A stretch of DNA of 64,000 nt from positions 83,758,630 through 83,822,629 of the forward strand of contig CM060952.1 in the NCBI GenBank assembly GCA_030765055.1. The letters run 5' to 3'. Origin of the DNA: Mantis religiosa (taxonomy: Eukaryota > Arthropoda > Insecta > Mantodea > Mantidae). Made by a program: the position numbers and the translations under genes. The notes beneath the pieces are model-generated. The model saw nothing but the letters and a program-made list of their open reading frames with translations, was not told the DNA's origin and did no database searches. Shown here piece after piece: positions 32,057 through 40,260 of this stretch (position 1 is its first letter; each line of letters opens with the position of its first letter).

Positions 32057-32107
32057 TATAAAAGGAGAGGTTTTGTCACAGAGCACCTCGCAGTGCAGAA
32101 GGTGAGT
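32057..32107 (+). promoter_or_regulatory. Candidate promoter plus short first exon with splice donor
   Basis: TATAAAAG at 32057-32064 is followed 27 bases later by a CAGTG initiator-like motif (32091-32095), and then AGAAG|GTGAGTG, a strong 5' splice donor at 32102-32103. A TATA promoter with a very short first exon is common in insect cuticle-type genes. No matching downstream coding exon was found, so this may be chance. Confidence 0.2.
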
Positions 32108-32602
32108 GAATAGAACTGCTTGACTAAATCGCCCGCTGCCAGATGTTCTTTTCGTTAAGCTCTCGGCATGTAAAGGCCATCATGAAACAGCTGATACCCT
32201 TACACAAAAGATCACATCTTCAAGTTTATCTTTTCCCCATCAAACAGTAACATGACGTAAGAATGGCACAGGTCCAGGAACACAAAAGACACGCAAGAAT
32301 AGTTCCGTCAAGAACGACTGTGAAAACGGCAAATTGGGCTGTGGTCCACAAGCGTCTTTTGTTGAGAATTCTCGAGGCCTGAAGTTGCACAATTAGTTGC
32401 CCCCTCTTGTAACGGATTTATTCCCAACACGGGGCTATTTCTTGAACAAGGGCTCTTGTGTTACAAAGGTATTTCACTTGAACAGCTCTGCTATCATTTT
32501 AAAGCTTATTTGTACATACCACTAGTCGTCTTACACCGCTGCACACATACCTTCTCTACTTATTTTTACAAAGCTTTTATTCCTTTAATTCTTAAAATAT
32601 AT
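32108..32602. other. Spacer, no gene recognised
   Basis: Mixed composition and apparently single-copy within the window. Confidence 0.4.
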
Positions 32603-32825
32603 TTTTTTAAATCTACGTCCTTCAAAGTTAGGCCATATCGTAGGATGAATTAAGTGACTCAAATGAGCCCAGGGTCCATAGAGCTTAGCGTTATCAGACA
32701 TTCGTCTTTCAGTAAAAGGGAAAAACCATATTCAGTTAACTCACTTTGACCGACATTCAAATTTGATACCTCTTGAAAGTGAGTAAAACATGCTACCACC
32801 ATGCTACAGAGGCGGACGCGATGAA
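32603..32825 (-). repeat. SINE-A copy
   Basis: Reverse-oriented full-length copy: TTTAAATCTACGTCCTTCAA, GCCCAGGGTCCATAGAGCTT, CATTCGTCTTTCAGTAAAAG, CATGCTACCACCATGCTACA. B box decayed to ACATTCAAATTTGATACC. Confidence 0.88.
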
Positions 32826-33114
32826 TTTTAGTTCTTCACACTAAAGCTTACCATAGATTTACTATTGCGGGACAAAATTTTGGCATACGGTTGCACTGGT
32901 GTGATCCTGCAATTGCAGGAGGCATTAACATAAAACAAAATTATTTTAACCTTTTTCTTCTTCCTTCCCATGGCCAAAAAGTAAAAGACGAACAAGCAGT
33001 CACTGTTTTCATTGTTTACCTTCAACCACTGTAGCCACGTGTGCCTTTTGCCATTGAAATATAATGACATCGAAAATGATACGGAAGAATACTAAACTGT
33101 GTAATTTAACAGAT
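32826..33114. other. Spacer
   Basis: Nothing recognised; an 80-residue minus frame (32828-33070) has no known domain. Confidence 0.35.
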
Positions 33115-33232
33115 CAGCATTTTTATCCATGACAAAAAAGTAGAATGACGTTTATAAAACTGGTAAACCATATGAGATAGATAAAATTTTACTACACAGA
33201 AAATATGTATGTCTTAAAGCTCTAGAGTCAAC
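33115..33232 (+). repeat. Family E fragment
   Basis: Forward words: ACGTTTATAAAACTGGTAAA, CCATATGAGATAGATAAAAT, TTTACTACACAGAAAATATG. Confidence 0.65.
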
Positions 33233-33234
33233 AT

Positions 33235-34265
33235 TGAAGTCATTCTCCTTCTGGCTCCCTAGTACTTGGAGGTTATATCTTGATAGTTTTGTAAAAGTAC
33301 ACCTTTTTTTAGATATTCTCTATCCATTTGTTTTGAGAGCACAATTCACAATTTGGAAATGTTAATATACCAATTCTATGGAGCTGTTTTCCTACGCAAT
33401 CATGTCCTGTAGTAAGCCTCATCATGGCAACAGCAGATTTTCGTGGCAACTCCGGAAATACAAAGGGATTTTCTATAAATACTTTCACATTTCGGTTACC
33501 AATTTTTTGGTAAAACTTAGTTCAGATTTGTAATTATCAATAACTTTTTATAATCCTTTTAACTGATACATATGAAAAGGCGTTTGTTTCTTTCTATTTA
33601 ATTTTGCATCCTTTTTTCTAATGTATAGCCCTCTGATTCTCGTGAACTTCACAATAAGTCCGAATCCATTACAAAACTATATGTTTTCCAAGTTTTTTAG
33701 TGGTCTGGATTATATTTTGTATTTCTACATTTTTTTTTTTTTCATTTTTGGATAGGATGTGGATGCTGCAGCCTGAATTGCTGCTTTAGAATCCGACCAA
33801 ATAACCAGTTACTTGTATCATTGCAGCCAAATAAGAATGTTTTGGAGTAAAAAATTAATAGCTGAAACTTCACAATCATAGTTTGTTATATTTCTTCCAG
33901 CATGTTTGTAGAAAGAGAATTATTCACACGTTCCACCAACTCCAGCTCAATGTTCACCTAAGAGGGAGCCATCTGTATAAATATGTGTCCAGTTTAAAAA
34001 AGGGTAATTTGTGTGTACAGTCTCTGAAGGTAAAGCGTTAGGCATGTCTAGAGGAGTTTCTCTTTTATTAATGACATAATTTAAATTTAGATTATAATCA
34101 ATATTTAAATTATCAATTGGATATTGATACCGAATATTATGTTCTTTTTGTCTTTTGGTATTTCTAATTCTTCTATTAATTTTGCTACTGCTTGTATAAA
34201 TACAACTTTAGTTTTCATAGTTAGGTTAGAGATTTTAAATTTTTCCCATTATCAGGGAACCTTTT
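33235..34265 (-). pseudogene. RNase H-bearing LINE, C-terminal remnant
   Basis: On the minus strand, broken frames show an RNase H domain: YTDGS near 33985 (first acidic residue), NYDCEVSAINFLL near 33880 (the conserved Glu), WSDSKAAIQAA near 33800 (the third acidic residue). Past this, to the left, comes the C-terminal tail of an I/R1-type ORF2: a FRSCHENLLLP-like stretch near 33420, then NCALKTNG near 33340. The frame is interrupted by many stops. RT and endonuclease domains are not visible to the right, where the sequence soon meets a poly(A) run. Confidence 0.65.
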
Positions 34266-34277
34266 TAGTTTCTCTTA

Positions 34278-34280
<3 letters not shown>

Positions 34281-34308
<28 letters not shown>
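34281..34308 (+). repeat. Poly(A) run, 28 bases
   Basis: Uninterrupted A-run, probably the tail of a lost retro-insertion. Confidence 0.9.
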
Positions 34309-34310
<2 letters not shown>

Positions 34311-34755
34311 ATTAGGCACTTCCGAGATATTCCTGGTTATTTTATTTTTCAATACATACTTATATTTTTCGCCTCTTGATCTCTCAAATTGAACGAACTT
34401 AATGCCTCAGCATAGCAAGCACCTTTTAGAAATTTTTATTTTTTATGTCAAAATTATAATAAAATTTCTATATATTTAAATTACTAATTAGTTTTCTTTT
34501 TTGCTTTGTCCATTGCATATATATTCAGAAATGCACGTTTTGGGATTTCATGAAAAAAGAAAAGAAATTTTAGAAAAAAGTATGTACGTGTACATTCTAT
34601 CAAGAAAGTACAGAGAATTGACGATTTAAAAATCTTGTAAAGAGGAGATTCCAAATCATTGTTATTGCAATATTCCTTTATGCCCATGTGGAGTTTGATT
34701 GTCTTCTGTCATGTAGTTTGTTAACAGGGCACAATTTTGTTACTGCATCTTAAAG
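34309..34755. other. AT-rich spacer
   Basis: No gene recognised. It runs up to the start of the mariner frame; no inverted terminal repeat could be placed. Confidence 0.4.
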
Positions 34756-35654
34756 GTGTGTTGCGATTATACAATGAACAAATATATTGAACAAAGAATC
34801 TGTCTCGAACTTTGCATTGCAAATGGTATTTCATGTGCCGAAATGTTACAGAGGACTTACAGTGAATCGACTTTATCAAAAATACGTGCGTATAAATGTT
34901 ACGGTGAATTCAAAGGTGGTCGAGACGTGGTGGAAGATTTGCCTCGCTCTGGTCGACCATCAACTGTTTTAACTGAACTGAACATCGGTGAAGTGAAGGA
35001 AATGGTGTCTGAAAATCGTCAATTTGGTGTGACAAAGATTGCCAGTAAATAAAGACTATTATCTAAGCGTCATGCGGCGTTTGAGAGAACAAATACTGCG
35101 AAAAAGACCAGATTTGTGGAAAGACAACTCACGGATTCGGTACCACAATAATGCCCCAGCTCAAAAGGGTAACACCTTTTTTTTTTTCATTTGTACCCCA
35201 TTTTTAACTGCAATGGTATTATCGGCGGTCGTTCTCCTTTGGAACATATCGAAGGTGTTAACTTGCTCGTTGGGTTTTAATCATTAGATCACGCACACAT
35301 TCGTACTCTCATGCATACTTCCAGACTTTGGGGTAAATGAGAAATTATCTTGGTTGGAGAAAAATCCCCACCCCCACCGCCGGGAATCCAACCCGAGATC
35401 CCTACTATGGTAGGCAGGTGCTCTGAGCTACGTGTCCAGCCCGTATCGTTGTTTCAGAAAATCAAGTAACCACTTGGATGCATCCGTTTTCAGTCCGTAG
35501 AAGGTTTTAAGGAGTATTTGCGGCGAAAATTGACAAAGATTTCAAACATTTCCTTTTTGGCATGTTTTGATAATTGGATTATTCGTTGGCATAAATGTAT
35601 AATTTCGTAAGGGGCCTACTTTGAAGGCGATAAAATAAAATTGGATGAATAATG
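34756..35654 (+). pseudogene. Mariner transposase split by a SINE-B insertion
   Basis: The N-terminal helix-turn-helix is well preserved (34756-35052): EQRICLELCIANGISCAEML, then GEFKGGRDVVEDLPRSGRPS and VKEMVSENRQFGVTKIASK. An internal deletion then jumps to KDYYLSVMRRLREQILRKRP and the second-Asp region, reading HNNAPAQKG with the Asp changed to Asn (35100-35170). SINE-B occupies 35177-35442. Beyond it the C-terminus resumes (FDNWIIRWHKC, then one stop, GAYFEGDKIKLDE at about 35560-35650). Neither the first nor the third Asp region is present, so it is dead. Confidence 0.82.
35177..35442 (-). repeat. SINE-B copy inside a mariner
   Basis: Reverse-oriented: T-run, CATTTGTACCCCATTTTTAA, CTTTGGAACATATCGAAGGT, TACTTCCAGACTTTGGGGT, a B-box remnant in reverse (GGGAATCCAACCCGAGATCC), and the head end CTACGTGTCCAGCCC. 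It interrupts the transposase reading, so it is younger than that mariner. Confidence 0.9.
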
Positions 35655-35886
35655 GAAATTAATCATTTTTCCCACTAGCCGTGTGTAGCCTAAGTTTTGG
35701 ATGAGTAGAGCCAGACTGAACAATTCAGTGCCATAGTACATGTATGCGAGTCATTTAGGGAATTTAATGTCATGTCGGCATGTTGACCATGTTAGCTCAT
35801 TTGTTTAGAGTAACCGGACGGAGACCTGGAGATTCGTAGTTCAAATCCCGGCTTTGGCATTGAATTTTTCAATCTAGCTCTACTCA
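35655..35886 (+). repeat. Family C element with 14-bp target duplication
   Basis: Left end GAAATTAATCATTTTTCCCA, inner tRNA-like unit (GTTAGCTCATTTGTTTAGAG, GTTCAAATCCCGGCTTTGGC), right end TTTTTCAATCTAGCTCTACT, which pairs with GAGTAGAGCCAGACTGAACA at the left. TTGGATGAATAATG flanks both sides (35641-35654 and 35887-35900), an exact 14-bp duplication of the end of the mariner frame. That length fits retroposition rather than a TA- or 8-bp-type DNA transposon. Confidence 0.8.
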
Positions 35887-36049
35887 TTGGATGAATAATG
35901 AATACTTTGTATTTCATTGAACAATTCCCGAACTTTCTTGTAGCAGTGGTATGTTTATGACCGTGTGTCTTTGAACACCGAAGTTGAAAAATTGGTCAAA
36001 TGGCAAAAGCTATTTGTAAATCGCTTATCCCAAACTGCACTATTCCTTT

Positions 36050-36300
36050 TTATTTTTGAAAATGTTGATTTCAATTTTAATGTAATAACATATAAGTATT
36101 TTGGTCATATTTATACATTTATGTATATTTATGTATCTCGTAAATTTTCTGGGTGATTTTTACATAACTGGTAAAACAATTCTATTACATAAAACATATA
36201 AATCTCATTAAAGCACAAAAGTCCTTTTTCTAGTATTAAACATTACCGAGATATACCTTGTTACTGTGGTAAAGTGAAGCAGATACAAGAGCGTTTAGCT
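36050..36300 (+). repeat. Family E copy
   Basis: Forward: GTGATTTTTACATAACTGGT, AAACATATAAATCTCATTAA, GTATTAAACATTACCGAGAT, ACCTTGTTACTGTGG. Flanking frame 35965-36156 is an artefact. Confidence 0.6.
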
Positions 36301-37640
36301 TGTACCGGAGTGATAGATGTGTAAATTTAATATAAATGATTTTTAGAAGTATTTTGTATGGTAGTCGCCCAGTTTCAGAGTGTTATTTTGGTTTTCGTTT
36401 CCATAACATTAACATGGACATGAAGTGGTGTTATTTGAAACGCCCGACGGCGGGTATTTGCATAGATGTAGCACGTCAAAGGCAGTCATAGAGCAATAAT
36501 TGAAGACCGCACCACGTATAAATGAATTTCGTTGGTGCACGAGAGGATAACAACGTCCCGAGGGTTACGTTTGTAAGGAAGGTGCACGGTACAATGTGAG
36601 TTTGATGAAGTCCAGCTGGGGGCTTTACAAAACTGACGATTAGGGGCTTTTTTGTGTACTACCCCAGGTCTGTATTCAGGTGCTTCAATGCAGCCGTCCC
36701 CCTTGTAAACATCTTGAACAAGGCGGTACGTTTTATCACAGTCAACCTGCTGCCATAACCAACACGAATAAAACTCAACTTATTTTAACTTTAAAACAAT
36801 TTTGTTAATTATTTCATTCTACCCAAACATTTCACATCGATGTCTGGAACAGGATTATGGTGACGATGTCTGCTCATTTGTTGTTTCCAAATAATCTAGT
36901 ACTGATTTGAGCTTGTTTTTAATGACAATTTTATGATAATTACTAGATATAGACTAGAGCGAAACATGCTGGCTCGTACTTTATATGAACACCAGAGCCA
37001 TGAGCAACTTCTTCAATTTTAGAAATTAAGGTTCCTGTTTAACTTCTATTTTGGCCCGTTCACTTCGATTTTCCACAATCCGAAACACGGCTGTCTGTTC
37101 TCTTCGACGTTAAGCAATCCAAAAAAGCTTTCTTTCCTAGCTGTTTTACCAAAATTATTGATTTTTAATGCTCTCGTTGCCATCACTACCAATCAAAATT
37201 AATTATTATTGGTCCACGTCACACATTACATAATCTCATTTTTAAAACTACCAATCATAAAACATCCACATCCTTTCATTTACATGTTGCGTCATCTCGT
37301 GATCTACTGAATTACTTTTCTTAATTATTCTAACATGTCCATATCGATTTTCAAACCACATATTTAAACAATTTTACAATTCTCGGGGACTACACCAAAA
37401 CAACCGTTACATGCTTCAACAGAAATGCGTATTTTGAGAACCCTTAAGTCTAAAAATGTATTTTCATAAAAGAAAATGTAGTGTTTGAACAGCTTAACTA
37501 AAAAAACATGGTTAAGTTCCACTGTTTTCACAAGAAAATTAAAAAAGAAAAGAAACCAGACTCGTAAACTTTTAATTTTCTCAAAAATAGCTCTGTTTTG
37601 ATTAAAATACCATACTTCTAAGATATTTTAGCACAATTCC
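36301..37640. other. Spacer, no gene recognised
   Basis: 36380-36660 is GC-richer and apparently single-copy (GAAACGCCCGACGGCGGG, CACGTATAAATGAATTTCG with a TATA-like box). The rest is AT-rich. No coding frame or known repeat recognised. Confidence 0.4.
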
Positions 37641-37757
37641 GTCGCGGAGGTGTTAGCGTGTCTGCCACACGTTCAAGAGGTCCCGAGTTCGACGCAACCC
37701 GAACATCATCTCATTCATCGTCCGATATGACATAGATTACAGGACGTTATAAAAATC
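37641..37757 (+). repeat. SINE-A copy, internally deleted
   Basis: Head TTAGCGTGTCTGCCACACG, B box GAGTTCGACGCAACCCG, then directly CATCTCATTCATCGTCCGAT. About 100 bp of body is missing. The 3' end reads ATGACATAGATTACAGGACG, a variant shared with the next two copies. Confidence 0.82.
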
Positions 37758-37943
37758 TTACTGCAAAACAAATCTTAGTTAAAACACAATTTATGTCATA
37801 TACTTCCTTTCTGGACTGCACCATTTCCGATATATTTTTTGTTATTGGTTTCAATTTTTCAATAAAGTTTTTTTTTCTTTCTTTTTTCAAAAAATATATA
37901 TCTATGTATATAGATATATATTTTTCTTTTCCTTATTTAACCG

Positions 37944-38182
37944 TTTTTTTTTTACTATTTCCGTTTATTTCAGTATCTGTTTTCCTTAGTTTCACACATA
38001 TACACTATACACATAATCACCTAGGCGGTACTCGAACCCGCGACCCTCAATGCGGCGGAACGCTGGAGATAGACGCTCTATTGACCGTGGCTACGGGGGC
38101 TGGAAGAAACGTTTCTGCCTGGAATTGAACCGGGGACCTTCCGCGTGTTAGGCGGATGTGAAAACCACTACAGCACATAAAC
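37944..38182 (-). repeat. Dimeric SINE-like element: tRNA-Val-like unit joined to a second tRNA-like unit
   Basis: Read on the minus strand: a tRNA-Val-like unit (38182-38111), a 6-10-nt linker, then a second tRNA-like unit (about 38104-38025) with AGCCCCCGTAGCCACGGTCA as A-box arm and CGCGGGTTCGAGTACCG as B box. A 70-bp non-tRNA body and an A-run (37953-37944) follow. The poly(A) end supports retroposition. It sits inside the first unit of the SINE-A/E cassette. Confidence 0.6.
38111..38182 (-). tRNA. tRNA-Val(AAC)-like sequence, probably a pseudogene
   Basis: 72 nt on the minus strand. D arm TGTAGTGGTTTTCACA; anticodon arm TCCGCCTAACACGCGGA with loop CTAACAC and anticodon AAC; T arm CCCCGGTTCAATTCCAGG; acceptor GTTTATG pairing with CAGAAAC at five of seven positions. 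The arms match eukaryotic tRNA-Val closely. Mismatches in acceptor and T stem, a G rather than A discriminator, and the attached SINE-like unit argue for a pseudogene or SINE head. Confidence 0.6.
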
Positions 38183-38244
38183 CTGAACTTAAATGGAAAG
38201 TGGTTGATTTTTTTCCCTGAATATGCAAGCGGAATGCAAATTAG

Positions 38245-38455
38245 CCCGCCTCATCTGGGTGGTGGTAGCGCATTTACGTGATATTCAAAAGGTCCTGAGT
38301 TCGAAACATGGTTAGAGTGAGTTATCTGATAAGGTTTTTGCGAGGTTTTTCCTTATCCTGAAAGGGTCAACTCTAAGCTCAATGGGCCCTGAGTTCATTT
38401 CACCCATTTCATTCATCGTCCAATATGACATAGGTTCGAGAACGTTAAAAAATCT
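38245..38455 (+). repeat. SINE-A copy
   Basis: Head GGTGGTGGTAGCGCATTTAC, B box GAGTTCGAAACATGG, body CTTATCCTGAAAGGGTCAAC, 3' end ATGACATAGGTTCGAGAACG. Followed by a C-run at 38462-38472. Confidence 0.85.
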
Positions 38456-38630
38456 TATCCGCCCCCCCCCCCAAAAGAAAGTTATTTAAAACACAACAGC
38501 TGTGTGTGAAATACCTTTTAGTTTGTAGTGAACCTTGTTACTGGTTTGTGTTTTCCAATATTTACTGTTTGCTCAAATAGGAAGTTGTTAACTTTCATTT
38601 TCCTGAATACACAAAGAGAATCGAAATAAA

Positions 38631-38850
38631 CCCGCCTCTGTAGGGTTGTGGTAGAATGTATGCCTTACATTCAAAAGTACCCGAGTTCAAATCTCGAAAG
38701 TGGTGAGTTATTGGATAAGGTTTTCCGGGGTTTTACCTTATACTTAAAGACGAATTCATGTAACTCTAAGCTCTATGGACCCTGGGATCATTTCACACAT
38801 TTAATTCGTCGTCAGATATGACTTAGATTAGAGAACGTTAAAAAGTATCT
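38631..38850 (+). repeat. SINE-A copy
   Basis: Head CGCCTCTGTAGGGTTGTGGT, B box GAGTTCAAATCTCG, body CCGGGGTTTTACCTTATAC, 3' end ATGACTTAGATTAGAGAACG. An A-run (38860-38883) follows within family E sequence. Confidence 0.87.
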
Positions 38851-39016
38851 TACTGCACCAAAAAAAAAAAAAAAAAAAAAAAACAACTCGTTAAAACGCA
38901 ATGTGATATATTTTCTTCTAGAGTGAACCACTTCCGAGATGCATTTTGTTATTGATTTGTGTTTTACAATACAATTTTCTCAAATAGGAACTCCATAATT
39001 TGTTTCCTTGATATGC

Positions 39017-39223
39017 AAAGAGAATGGAGATTGCCGAGAGGTTTCCCATCCTGGTGGTCAGTTAGGGAACTCTGCACAGCTCTGCCACTTACGTTGTCCC
39101 TTCCTGCATCCCATATATTTCCTGCAGTATCTTCAACTCCATTACCTTAAATACTACCCCCACCCCACCACCACCACTACCACCATCACTTCTACTACTA
39201 CTACTACTACTACAACAACAACA

Positions 39224-39276
<53 letters not shown>

Positions 39277-40260
39277 AGACGATTTATTTTCTACACAGAT
39301 GCACAGTACAGAAAGAGCCAGTCCGCCACTGCAGTGTACTATAAAATTGTTTAAACCGCCACAAAGTAACTGTTGCCGCGGGAGAACACAACAATCACTT
39401 GCCCCACCCATTCTCCTTCGTAGCGATATCGAGAATATGTTATTCAGAAACAGGGAAATACACAACTCAACTTTTGGTGGCAGCCGTTTCAGAACCAAAG
39501 TTGGCTCGCAGAACAAGAGTGAGTTATGGGCCGTGGAGGAAGAGCAATCTATCTACGATGTTATCGCTGTGGTCATTTGTTACAGGGATTACGCAAAAGA
39601 GCACGAGAGTCTGTGATAACTCGTCCTCTGACTTGCATCTCGCTTTCTGTTTGGTACATAGTGCAATTCATTTTAAACTAAGTTGCCGATGAGCTAGAGT
39701 TTAAAAACTTCAAAAAAAGCTCAGAACTGAACAGCAATACAATATTGTAGGAATCAGTTTTAGAAGACTAGCTGGCCAAAATCATGTGAATCCAGGATAT
39801 CAGTGTGGCCTCCTATTTTGTGAATAAAGAATGTTTTTCTGGTGAAACATCGATATGCAGTGAAATTTAAAGCAAAATAGTAATATTTTTCCCCAAGTGT
39901 GTAGGTAACTATGGCAACAGACGTGCGTCATCGTCGCATGCCTGTAATTTACCTTATGTAAAGCGTGAATATGTTACATTAGGCACCAATTTTGTAGGAG
40001 TCGATCTCGTATGAATCGCTCGTCAGCATGAATACGTAGTCAGCGTGTCAGTAGAGAACGTAACGAGCTGAGCATTCATAATTATAGCGCAAAGTATCTC
40101 CAAACAGGTACTTAATTACAAAACCGAGCAGTCCATTGCGAGAAAGGTGTGTTCAACGGGCGTCTGTATCCTGATACTGTATGTTGCCTTCGATGTTTGT
40201 CTGAAATCAGCTTAGTTACCAGTTGACATACCTCATGTCGACTATGATTTTTTGGCTAAT
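39017..40260. other. Spacer containing a (CTA)n microsatellite
   Basis: 39191-39276 is (CTA)n with a few CAA units. A 202-codon plus frame (39008-39616) runs through it and gives poly-Thr. Sequence 39280-39620 is GC-moderate and single-copy, but no domain is recognisable, and the frame starts inside family E. The rest holds nothing recognised. Confidence 0.4.
39191..39276 (+). repeat. (CTA)n trinucleotide microsatellite
   Basis: About 28 units of CTA, interrupted once by (CAA)4. Confidence 0.95.

Larger units (their letters stand above)
37641..39016 (+). repeat. Tandem SINE-A + family E cassette, three units
   Basis: Three successive units each begin with a SINE-A (37641, 38245, 38631) and continue into the same family E piece (CATTTCCGAGATATTTTTTG-like, CTCAAATAGGAAGTTGTTAA, CAAAGAGAATGGA-like). 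The junction from family E into the next SINE head is the same: GCAAATTAGCCCGCCTCATC at 38236 and GAAATAAACCCGCCTCTGTA at 38624. Units 2 and 3 are each 386 bp; unit 1 is longer because another element sits in it. Identical junctions mean duplication of a cassette, not three insertions. Confidence 0.8.

Noticed and set aside
39008..39616. 202-codon frame with poly-Thr
   Set aside because: Poly-Thr comes from a (CTA)n microsatellite, and the start lies in a family E repeat. No domain recognised on either side.
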